DNA from: Lentibacillus daqui
GTDB lineage: Bacteria > Bacillota > Bacilli > Bacillales > Amphibacillaceae
DNA: 64,000 nucleotides
Direction of reading: 5' to 3'
Assembly: GCF_027186265.1 (NCBI RefSeq)
Contig: NZ_CP114176.1
Location: forward strand, 2,542,001 to 2,606,000
The notes below the pieces were generated by a model that saw nothing but the letters and a program-made list of their open reading frames with translations, had not been told where the DNA came from and did not search any database. Position 1 is the stretch's first letter; each line of letters starts with the position of its first letter. Position numbers and translations under genes: made by a program. Below are positions 1 through 6,975 of the stretch, one piece after another.

Positions 1-960
1 GACATATCCTTTCAAATTGCGATGCCGATCGACAACAAAAATACTTGATAAACCTTCTTCACGCATGCGTTCCAAGGCTACCCGCGGACCATGCTTTTCG
101 ATGTTGATGGTTTCCGGACGCCGCATAATATGTTGTGCGGTTAACACTTTGGAGCGATCAATATCCTCGACAAATTTTTCCACATAATCGTTGGCTGGAT
201 GTACCAGAATTTCCTCTGGTGTACCAATCTGGACGATCGATCCATCCTTCATCAGGGCGATTCGATCACCAAGCCGCAATGCCTCATCCAAATCATGTGT
301 GATGAATATAATGGTTTTCTGCATTTTAGCTTGTAAATCAATGAGTTCGTCCTGCATATCTTTACGGATTAATGGATCAAGTGCGGAAAATGCTTCGTCC
401 ATCAATAGCACTTCCGGGTCATTGGCAAGTGCCCGTGCAAGTCCAACACGCTGTTGCATACCGCCTGATAGCTGGCCGGGGGTTTGTTCTAAATAGTTCC
501 CAAGACCAACAAGTTCCAACGCTTCCTTTGCCCGCTTTCTTCGTTCTTCTTTGGGTACCTTTTGGATTTCCAAACCATATTCTGCATTTTCCAGGATGGT
601 TCGATAAGGAAATAAGGCAAATTGTTGAAATACCATACTTAGTTTTTCCCGGCGTACTTTGCGTAACGAACTTTTGTCCATGACTGCGAGATCCTCGCCA
701 TCAATATGCACGTTTCCTTTTGTTGGTTCAATTAGACGGTTAATTAATCGAACCAACGTTGATTTCCCACTACCGGATAAACCCATAATTACGAATGTTT
801 CTCCGGGTTCAACAGAAAAAGAGGCACGGTTAACCCCTACTGTACAGCCAGTTTCCGCTAAAATTTCTGCTTTTGTCTTGCCTTCATTCAAAAGCTTCAG
901 CGCCGCTTTTCGATTTTTTCCAAATATTTTGGTCAAATCTTTGACTTCAATAACCGGCAT
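1..960 (-). CDS. opuAA: Glycine betaine/proline ABC transporter ATPase (OpuAA-like), 3' end outside window
   Basis: ATP-binding subunit of an osmoprotectant importer; it would energise glycine betaine uptake at the inner face of the membrane. The window holds 320 codons without a stop, so the C-terminal CBS region (family length about 400-420) is only partly present. Visible are the OpuA-type N-terminal extension, Walker A GLSGSGKST near residues 60-68, the signature LSGGMQQRV, Walker B LLMDEAFSALDP and the start of a CBS domain (IFVVDRHRNLKG). The ATG at 960 follows GAGAGGTGAAGGG. It diverges from a GbsR-type regulator and a palindromic operator lies between them, so betaine-responsive control is likely. 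The permease and binding-protein genes would lie beyond position 1. Confidence 0.93.
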   Translation of the reverse strand, partial: MPVIEVKDLTKIFGKNRKAALKLLNEGKTKAEILAETGCTVGVNRASFSVEPGETFVIMGLSGSGKSTLVRLINRLIEPTKGNVHIDGEDLAVMDKSSLRKVRREKLSMVFQQFALFPYRTILENAEYGLEIQKVPKEERRKRAKEALELVGLGNYLEQTPGQLSGGMQQRVGLARALANDPEVLLMDEAFSALDPLIRKDMQDELIDLQAKMQKTIIFITHDLDEALRLGDRIALMKDGSIVQIGTPEEILVHPANDYVEKFVEDIDRSKVLTAQHIMRRPETINIEKHGPRVALERMREEGLSSIFVVDRHRNLKGYV

Positions 961-1247
961 TCCCTTCACCTCTCTCTAACAATTTTTTATATACCGTATC
1001 AAAATTGATTAAGCCCAATTGTTACAAGGAACAGATCTAAAAAATAACTGATCCGCTTTCCCTTGTATCATTCATTAACATTCCAATGAAGCATGTCATT
1101 CGTCTTGCTACTTTTCTATCAGGTTACATCCATGCATAATTTATTAAACTAGAAAAATCGTTCAACTGATGATTGGGCAGCTGAACAGAAAAATAATAGT
1201 TCAATAATGTTTCATCAGAGATCATTCGGCTTTCAATCACTCTATTA

Positions 1248-1276
1248 CTATACAATGTTTTAGTTGTACAGTTCAA
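1248..1276 (-). promoter_or_regulatory. Candidate opuAA promoter
   Basis: On the minus strand TTGAAC (1271-1276) and TATAGT (1248-1253) are separated by 18 bp, a reasonable SigA-type promoter reading into opuAA about 290 bp downstream. Its -35 box lies inside a half copy of the palindrome at 1311-1328 (half-site 1266-1278). Inferred from sequence only. Confidence 0.55.
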
Positions 1277-1310
1277 ACACTAAATACCACTGATTTCAAA
1301 CATATTTTTC

Positions 1311-1328
1311 GTACAGTTTGAACTGTAC
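1311..1328. promoter_or_regulatory. Palindromic operator, probably bound by the adjacent GbsR-type regulator
   Basis: GTACAGTTTGAACTGTAC is a perfect inverted repeat with 8-bp arms around a TG centre. A second copy, matching 12 of 18 positions, lies at about 1266-1284 and overlaps the candidate opuAA -35 box. The rest of the intergenic stretch 961-1520 is AT-rich and shows no gene. Confidence 0.6.
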
Positions 1329-1520
1329 ATATTCTTAATCCAATATGCTTTTAATTACGCCAATTTCCGCTTGTTTTCTATGTAATGACCCATTTTCATT
1401 ATTTCCCTTTTTGTTGTAACCTTTATATATCAGGGTTTGAGGGGTGGATTCAAAGAACTTAGGCAATAAGGCAAATTCAGTTATTGCTGATTTGGAACCA
1501 TTCTCTTTTAGGAGGATATT

Positions 1521-1997
1521 ATGGTTAATCAACAAAAGGAATGGATGATGCAAAAAATAATAAGTGAGTTTGCACCAACTATTGAAATGTTCAATTTATC
1601 TTCATCTGAGGCACGTTTATTTACTTTCTTATATTTGTATGGGGATCCAATGACACTGGATGAAATGAGTGAAGCATTGGGAAAGAGCAAGACTACGATG
1701 AGTACAAGCGTTAGAAGTTTGGTTGATGCAAATCTGGTAACGAGGGTATGGCGAAAAGGAGTTCGAAAAGATTTATATCAGGCAAACGCCCATTTATTTA
1801 AATCGTTTATGCACACATCCATCACAAAATGGATTGACGCAACCAGCAATCAAAGGGAATCACTGGAAGAATTGTTGACGAGCATGAAGGAAGAACAAAA
1901 TAATCAGGGTGTTATATCCCTTCGTGGCCGATTACAGAATATTATTGCATTCCATCATCAAATCGAAGCCGCTTTTCAGAAAATGAAGAATAACTAA
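1521..1997 (+). CDS. GbsR/MarR-type transcriptional regulator
   Basis: DNA-binding regulator of 158 aa. The winged-helix core runs from about residue 20 to 95: a recognition segment SKTTMSTSVRSL and the family-typical wing RKGVRKDLY. A helical tail of about 60 residues would form the dimer and ligand region. GbsR-type proteins sense choline or glycine betaine and control osmoprotectant genes. The ATG follows GGAGGATATT. It diverges from opuAA, so it most likely controls that operon through the palindrome at 1311-1328. A second paralogue lies at 6377-6925. Confidence 0.85.
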   Translation: MVNQQKEWMMQKIISEFAPTIEMFNLSSSEARLFTFLYLYGDPMTLDEMSEALGKSKTTMSTSVRSLVDANLVTRVWRKGVRKDLYQANAHLFKSFMHTSITKWIDATSNQRESLEELLTSMKEEQNNQGVISLRGRLQNIIAFHHQIEAAFQKMKNN

Positions 1998-2077
1998 CGA
2001 ATCATACTGTTAATATGTTGGAATCGGGCCATTTCAATGCTGCTTATCTTACTTAATGAATCAACCATTATCCGAAG

Positions 2078-2419
2078 TCATGTACGATCATCTTCCAATA
2101 TTTTAATAAATTCGTCCATTAAAGAAGGGTAATATCCTTCTTTTTTTAATGCAAAAATAGTTTCGGTTGGATCCAGTTTCACTGTTAACATGCCGGCAAA
2201 ATGTACAAGCAATGCCGTAAAATTTAATAACCCTTCTTCTTTTTGTATTCCATATTGTTCATTTAAATTGGCAAGAAGATCAAGCAAATCCTTATATTCC
2301 TGGAAGGTAACCCGATGATCAATGATTAATTTACTAAAGGGATATTGCTTCATATCAATTAATTTCGCTAACAATTGCAAATGAAAATATATGGTATCAT
2401 CATTTTGTAACTTGTCCAA
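2078..2419 (-). CDS. yhaI: YhaI family protein (DUF1878)
   Basis: Small soluble helical protein of 113 aa, function unknown. It resembles B. subtilis YhaI in length and in the blocks YPFSKLIIDH near the N-terminus and LDPTETIFALKKEGYYPSLMDEF near the C-terminus. In B. subtilis yhaI also sits close to prsA, so the synteny supports the call. The ATG is preceded by GGGGGTAGGTTTAGTTGGACAAG, which leaves either this start or the TTG immediately upstream possible. Confidence 0.8.
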   Translation of the reverse strand: MDKLQNDDTIYFHLQLLAKLIDMKQYPFSKLIIDHRVTFQEYKDLLDLLANLNEQYGIQKEEGLLNFTALLVHFAGMLTVKLDPTETIFALKKEGYYPSLMDEFIKILEDDRT

Positions 2420-2579
2420 CTAAACCTACCCCCTATGTAATGCTACTTTTAGCCTACCGAAAATCCCGAAAAAAGGAAAGGAATATTTTTTTGTGAATAC
2501 CTATTGCTTTTTGGCCAAAAACATACTATGATTCTCTTGAATTGAGGATAAACGAATGTGTCTGACAGGAGGGTCAAAA

Positions 2580-3125
2580 ATGAATTGCTGGAAATCGTTT
2601 AATTTTAATAAGGAATTTGGTTTAACCCGTATTTACTCGCTTTCACTTTTGATCGGAATTGCGGCTTTTATTTGTTTGTATGTCCCACTATCCTTTATCC
2701 ATGGAACTCCTAGCATAAACAAGAATGGTATGATTCTATTCGGTATTTTGTTTATTATCTTGCCTTTTGTACATTCGTTTATGCATATTTTACCATTAAT
2801 CATAACGAATAAACGAACAAACATGAAGATTAAAATTAAAAAAATCATTCTGCCTGCATTAACGTATTTCCCAACGGCCCGTATATCCAAGCAGCTGTCG
2901 ATATGGGTTGCCCTGGCACCAACTATTCTGATTACCGTACCAGGGATCATTGCCAGTTACGTGACAGATGATTATTATCTGCCTATCGTATTAATTACCG
3001 CCTTTCATATCGGTGTATCGTTTTCCGATTTTATATATATGATTCATTTGCACAAAGCACCAAAAAAATCGCTAATTGAAAATGAAAATGGGGCGTATGC
3101 AATACTGGTCAATGCCCAGGATTAA
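2580..3125 (+). CDS. DUF3267 family membrane protein
   Basis: Integral membrane protein of 181 aa. Hydrophobic segments lie near residues 20-40, 50-75, 110-130 and 135-155. Family members are described as putative zincins with an HExxH-like helix; here the matching site reads HSFMH near residue 64, so the glutamate is missing and peptidase activity is doubtful. The ATG at 2580 follows AGGAGGG with good spacing; a longer reading frame from 2556 has no ribosome binding site. A terminator follows at 3173. Confidence 0.75.
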   Translation: MNCWKSFNFNKEFGLTRIYSLSLLIGIAAFICLYVPLSFIHGTPSINKNGMILFGILFIILPFVHSFMHILPLIITNKRTNMKIKIKKIILPALTYFPTARISKQLSIWVALAPTILITVPGIIASYVTDDYYLPIVLITAFHIGVSFSDFIYMIHLHKAPKKSLIENENGAYAILVNAQD

Positions 3126-3172
3126 AGAAAAACAAGGCATTCATCCGAGAAAGCAGAAAAATGATACGAGAC

Positions 3173-3202
3173 GAGGATCTGTTTAAACAGGTCCTCTTTT
3201 TT
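3173..3202 (+). terminator. Rho-independent terminator
   Basis: Twelve-bp stem GAGGATCTGTTT/AAACAGGTCCTC with one wobble pair and no loop beyond the turn, followed by six T. It ends the DUF3267 gene. Confidence 0.85.
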
Positions 3203-3332
3203 GTGTTAAATACTAATCGGCTCTGTTCATGAAGTCTATATTTTGATAAAGTAATACTTACAGGTGTCACATCATTTGATTATTAAATATATAACACACC
3301 ATTTGCTTTTGTATTCAGGGGGGAATATACAC

Positions 3333-3518
3333 ATGGTAATCTTTTTTGTTGTTTACGCGCTTTTTATTCTGCTGATCTTTAATTCATTAACGAACCAATT
3401 CTGTTTAAAATTGGAAATGAACCGGCATAAACAATCCCGTGTGTTTCGCATGATTAATATTATGATCATTATTTTATTGGTTTCTTCGTATGTGAAGGTC
3501 ACAAATGTGATAAGCTAA
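3333..3518 (+). CDS. Small membrane protein, function unknown
   Basis: A 61-aa protein with a hydrophobic N-terminus (MVIFFVVYALFILLIF) and a second membrane segment (MINIMIIILLVSS) separated by a charged loop. The ATG at 3333 follows CAGGGGGGAATATACAC, a strong site; an in-frame upstream extension from 3264 lacks one. I do not recognise the family. It sits just upstream of prsA in the same direction. Confidence 0.55.
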   Translation: MVIFFVVYALFILLIFNSLTNQFCLKLEMNRHKQSRVFRMINIMIIILLVSSYVKVTNVIS

Positions 3519-3646
3519 CAACCTAATCTGCAAAGAAATATCTCTTTTTATCCTTGCACTATTTTTTTTTTGAATAAAAATGTGGTATATTTATCATTAG
3601 TTTCAAAATCAATTAGGAAACAATCAGATTAGGAGTGTTTAATTCG

Positions 3647-4552
3647 ATGAAAAAACTAGTCATTGCTCTCACATTATCAGCTGGTGTCCTTGGACTGTCC
3701 GCATGTACAAACAATGATTCATCACAGACAGTTGTCAAAACTGATGCCGGCAATATAACTAAAGAAGATTTTTATGATCAATTAAAGGATCAGGCCGGTG
3801 ATCAGGTTCTACAGCAAATGGTAACCGAGAAAGTATTAAACGACAAATACGATGTTTCCGATAAAGCAGTGGATAAAGAAGTGAAGAAAGCCAAAGACCA
3901 AATGGGCGATCAATTTGAGATGGCCTTGCAACAACAGGGAATTAAAGATGAAGACGAGTTCCGTCACATGGTTCGCCTCAGTATGTTACAAGAGCAGGCT
4001 CTTTCCGAGGATATCGATATTCCGGAAAAAGAAATCAAACAACATTACGATCGCATGAAAGAACAAATCAAGGCATCACACATTCTTGTTGACGATAAAA
4101 AAACTGCGGAAAAGGTCGAAAAAGAATTGGATAACGGCGGTGATTTCGCCAAGTTGGCCAAGAAGTATTCCACAGACAAAGCTTCTGCCGAAAAGGGTGG
4201 TGACTTGGGTTACTTCTCAGTCGGAAAAATGGATCCCGCATTTGAAGACGCGGCCTACAGCATGAAAAAAGGTGAAATCAGTGATCCAGTTAAATCCCAA
4301 TTTGGTTACCACATCATTAAAGTAACCGGCAAGAAAAAATCCGATCAGGACGTTGGCAAATATGAAGATGTAAAGGATGACATTCGTCGCGAGATCATAA
4401 ACCAAAAAGTGGATCCACAAAAAGCACAGCAAAAAATTGATAAACTTATGAAAGATGCTGATATCAAAGTGGAAGACAAACAATTTAAGGGATTGTTTAA
4501 CTCAGACGATGATAACGCCAAGGATCAAAAAGAAGATAAAGATAAAAAATAA
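3647..4552 (+). CDS. prsA: Foldase lipoprotein PrsA (peptidyl-prolyl isomerase)
   Basis: Extracytoplasmic foldase of 301 aa that helps exported proteins fold on the outer face of the membrane. The lipoprotein signal ends in GLSAC with Cys20 as the lipidated residue. A SurA-like N-terminal helical region is followed by a PpiC/parvulin domain at about 135-230 (KASHILVDD, GGDLGYFSVGKM, FGYHIIKVTGKK) and a highly charged Asp/Lys tail. The ATG at 3647 follows AGGAG; the in-frame GTG at 3635 overlaps that site and is rejected. A terminator follows at 4591. Confidence 0.96.
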   Translation: MKKLVIALTLSAGVLGLSACTNNDSSQTVVKTDAGNITKEDFYDQLKDQAGDQVLQQMVTEKVLNDKYDVSDKAVDKEVKKAKDQMGDQFEMALQQQGIKDEDEFRHMVRLSMLQEQALSEDIDIPEKEIKQHYDRMKEQIKASHILVDDKKTAEKVEKELDNGGDFAKLAKKYSTDKASAEKGGDLGYFSVGKMDPAFEDAAYSMKKGEISDPVKSQFGYHIIKVTGKKKSDQDVGKYEDVKDDIRREIINQKVDPQKAQQKIDKLMKDADIKVEDKQFKGLFNSDDDNAKDQKEDKDKK

Positions 4553-4590
4553 CCTGGACAAGCTCAGCTGATCCACATTCTGAGCATATA

Positions 4591-4632
4591 AAAAAATGGA
4601 GTCAAGTTCTTATAACTTGCCTCCATTTTTTT
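4591..4632. terminator. Bidirectional terminator between prsA and yhaL
   Basis: AAAAAATGGAG-T-CAAGTT pairs with AACTTG-C-CTCCATTTTTT with one mismatch. A and T runs flank both sides, so it can serve prsA (+) and yhaL (-). Confidence 0.85.
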
Positions 4633-4677
4633 ATAAGTTAAGAAAGGCATCAACCTCATGACTGTATTTAGCTTATG

Positions 4678-4875
4678 CTAGGAAAGCCCCGTCTTGTGCT
4701 GGTTTTCCCTCTTTTGTCGTTCTTCACGCATTCGCTCAAGATACACATTCCCTTGCTGTTCAATAAATTGCTGATCCAACTTCTTTTCCGCACGCATGGC
4801 TCGAAATGACATATATCCGCTCAAGAAAATAAACAGGATCAACATAAATACCCACCAAGGTACCCCGACAATCAT
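4678..4875 (-). CDS. yhaL: Sporulation protein YhaL
   Basis: A 65-aa bitopic membrane protein: an N-terminal transmembrane helix (VPWWVFMLILFIFLSGYMSF) followed by a cytoplasmic coiled-coil-like tail rich in Glu, Arg and Gln. This is the YhaL architecture, a sporulation-associated protein of unknown biochemistry. The start at 4875 is chosen because GGGGGACGAGGAC precedes it; the in-frame ATG pair near 4902 has no ribosome binding site. Its position between prsA and the yhaM-like gene matches B. subtilis. Confidence 0.8.
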   Translation of the reverse strand: MIVGVPWWVFMLILFIFLSGYMSFRAMRAEKKLDQQFIEQQGNVYLERMREERQKRENQHKTGLS

Positions 4876-5025
4876 GTCCTCGTCCCCCTTGTCAATCATC
4901 ATCTATTTCATATATATGTACAAGCACATCACTTTATTCTCGAATCACAAGGTTGTTATACGTTACAATAGAGTGGATTGTTTGATTGAACACATACATG
5001 AAACTTGTAATTGGAGTGAAACAAG

Positions 5026-6255
5026 ATGCCGGATCAAGCATACTTTTATGAATTTATCCCGATTAAATATGACATTTCCGCTGAAGAACGCAAAGAAATT
5101 CTTACCCGGTTTCCCCCACCAGCCTTGCCAGACAGTGAGGAATACTTTGATCTACAACATGAAGTCCAGGGAAACCATGTACAAACCCGTGTGCTTTTGA
5201 ATGATTTTCAGGTACAGCTTACCAAAACGAATAAACAGTTTTTAAAAATACGATTTAGTAATAATGCCGGAATGATTCAGGCAAAAATGTGGGATAACCA
5301 AGGCGAGGTAGACAAATACCAGCCGCTACTGGAAAAATATGCAGTGTTTGATATCGAGGGGATCGTTGACGAATTTCGCGGTCATAAATCCGTAACGATT
5401 AATCAGCTGACACCGTGTGATGAAGCGATTAATCCCTTCTCATTGTTGGCTTATACCAGACAAAACATGGATGACTTAACGGTTGAACTATTTACGTATC
5501 TTCGGGAATTACAACCGCCATTTATGGATATTTCATTCGCTGCAATGGACCGCTTTTGGGATCAATTCCGGATTCGGCCGGCTGCAAAAGGATACCATCA
5601 CAATTATTTAGGCGGGTTATTAAAACATACGGTTGGCCTGATGCGCTTTGCCAGGTACATCCTAAAACTAGAGAGTGATCCTTTCAAAGCGGTAATGAAG
5701 CTGATCAATGTTGTCGAAAAGGCATACAAGAAGGAACTTTGGACGCAGTTTCAAACAAACGAGCCTATACAACAACAGTTTGTCTGGAAAGATACGATTG
5801 ACCATCTGTACCATATGTTGCAAGGAATGATGGGGTATAAAGAGGCCACACCAAACTATGATACTATCTTAACTAGTATTCTCTTTCATGACATTGGTAA
5901 ACTATTGGAATATGATCATGCCGGGAAAACATTTGATACGTTCACGTTTCTGTTTCCAACCGCTGACATTTCAGAAACTGAAAACCGTAAGCAGGCGGGA
6001 ATCACCATGGATGCTTTAGGTGCCAGGGTTGGGCATATTCCGTATGGGGTACTCATGCTTGCCAGAATTATTGAAACGGAGAGAATAAGTCTTTCATTAA
6101 CGGAAATTCACGAAATGTCTCACTGTATCCTATGCCATCATGGACTGCCGGAATGGGGTTCATGCATTCGATCACCACAATCCATTGAAGGGTATATTAT
6201 TCATATTGTCGATTTCCTTGATAGCAGGTATGAAAATACAGAAATGATCAAGTAA
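5026..6255 (+). CDS. YhaM-like 3'-5' exoribonuclease (OB fold + HD domain), enlarged
   Basis: Predicted metal-dependent nuclease of 409 aa. An OB-fold-like region lies at about 55-130 (TKTNKQFLKIRFSNNAG, KMWDNQGEVDKY, VDEFRGHKSVTI). The HD phosphohydrolase domain follows: HHNYLGGLLKHT near 190, the HD pair in ILFHDIGKLLEY near 290, and a CHHGL motif near 370. Canonical YhaM is about 314 aa; this protein has roughly 40 extra N-terminal residues and an insertion of about 50 residues between the first His motif and the HD pair. The position beside yhaN/yhaO fits YhaM, but it may be a divergent paralogue. ATG 5026 follows TTGGAGTGAAACAAG. Confidence 0.75.
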   Translation: MPDQAYFYEFIPIKYDISAEERKEILTRFPPPALPDSEEYFDLQHEVQGNHVQTRVLLNDFQVQLTKTNKQFLKIRFSNNAGMIQAKMWDNQGEVDKYQPLLEKYAVFDIEGIVDEFRGHKSVTINQLTPCDEAINPFSLLAYTRQNMDDLTVELFTYLRELQPPFMDISFAAMDRFWDQFRIRPAAKGYHHNYLGGLLKHTVGLMRFARYILKLESDPFKAVMKLINVVEKAYKKELWTQFQTNEPIQQQFVWKDTIDHLYHMLQGMMGYKEATPNYDTILTSILFHDIGKLLEYDHAGKTFDTFTFLFPTADISETENRKQAGITMDALGARVGHIPYGVLMLARIIETERISLSLTEIHEMSHCILCHHGLPEWGSCIRSPQSIEGYIIHIVDFLDSRYENTEMIK

Positions 6256-6307
6256 GGGAGCATAGTCCGAACCTTGTAAAAAGGTACGAAAGGCATCCAA
6301 TTTAAGT

Positions 6308-6352
6308 TTGGCAACAGCTACCGCCAGTAAATCCCAAGGCGGTAGCAGTTTT
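6308..6352. terminator. Hairpin between convergent genes
   Basis: GCTACCGCC (6317-6325) pairs perfectly with GGCGGTAGC (6338-6346); AAC/GTT extends the stem past one mismatch. The T run is short (TTTTG), so termination is probable but not strong. It separates the YhaM-like and GbsR-type genes. Confidence 0.6.
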
Positions 6353-6376
6353 GTCTGCCTGCTCAACTGATGCTGC

Positions 6377-6925
6377 TTATTTATTCTTTGGAATATATTT
6401 AAAGATTTCCCCTGACTCCACGACCTGGATAAATTTCATGAGCCATTTATAATAATTTTGTGCATAGCGTAAACGTTCAATATCGTTATTAATCGCTTCT
6501 TTTAATGTCTCATCGTTTGTTTGTCCGGCAATATAGGTCAACTCCTCAATTGTTTCCTCTGCTTCTTCAATATTTGTTTCGGTATGTTGACGCCAGCGAT
6601 TGCCAAACAGTGAGGTAAACGACTTGTACCAATCATCTTCGGTCCGATACAGATCTTTGCGGACACCGCGTCTAAACGTGGATTCCACCATCTTCATTTC
6701 CGATAATGCCCGAACCCCTGTTGACATGCTTGTCTTGCTCATCTTCAGTGCTTCACGCATATCGTCCAATGTTAATGGATTATCCGAGAAATACATGACG
6801 CCATATAACCGGCCAACAGATGAAGTGATACCATACAAATTCATATTCTTTGCAATAACCTGGATGAATTTTTCAATTGTTTCCTCGTATTTTTCCCATT
6901 CCTTTGATTTCTGATCCTCTGACAA
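6377..6925 (-). CDS. GbsR/OpcR-type transcriptional regulator, second paralogue
   Basis: A 182-aa MarR-like regulator with the family core MSKTSMSTGVRALSEMKMVESTFRRGVRKDLY at about residues 64-95 split around the wing, and a long helical C-terminus. Members respond to choline or betaine and repress osmoprotectant transporters. A TTG start at 6925 is preferred because GGAGGG lies seven bases upstream; the in-frame GTG at 6940 would overlap that site. It is not next to a transporter here, so its target is unknown; it could cross-talk with the opuAA operator. Confidence 0.82.
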   Translation of the reverse strand: MSEDQKSKEWEKYEETIEKFIQVIAKNMNLYGITSSVGRLYGVMYFSDNPLTLDDMREALKMSKTSMSTGVRALSEMKMVESTFRRGVRKDLYRTEDDWYKSFTSLFGNRWRQHTETNIEEAEETIEELTYIAGQTNDETLKEAINNDIERLRYAQNYYKWLMKFIQVVESGEIFKYIPKNK

Positions 6926-6975
6926 TGGAATTCCCTCCACCTATTCGTGATTATCTGGAAATAGTTTATCATTAT

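Noticed and set aside
1335..1553. Minus-strand 72-aa frame over the gbsR start
   Set aside because: Overlaps the regulator start and its ribosome binding site in antisense; no own signal.
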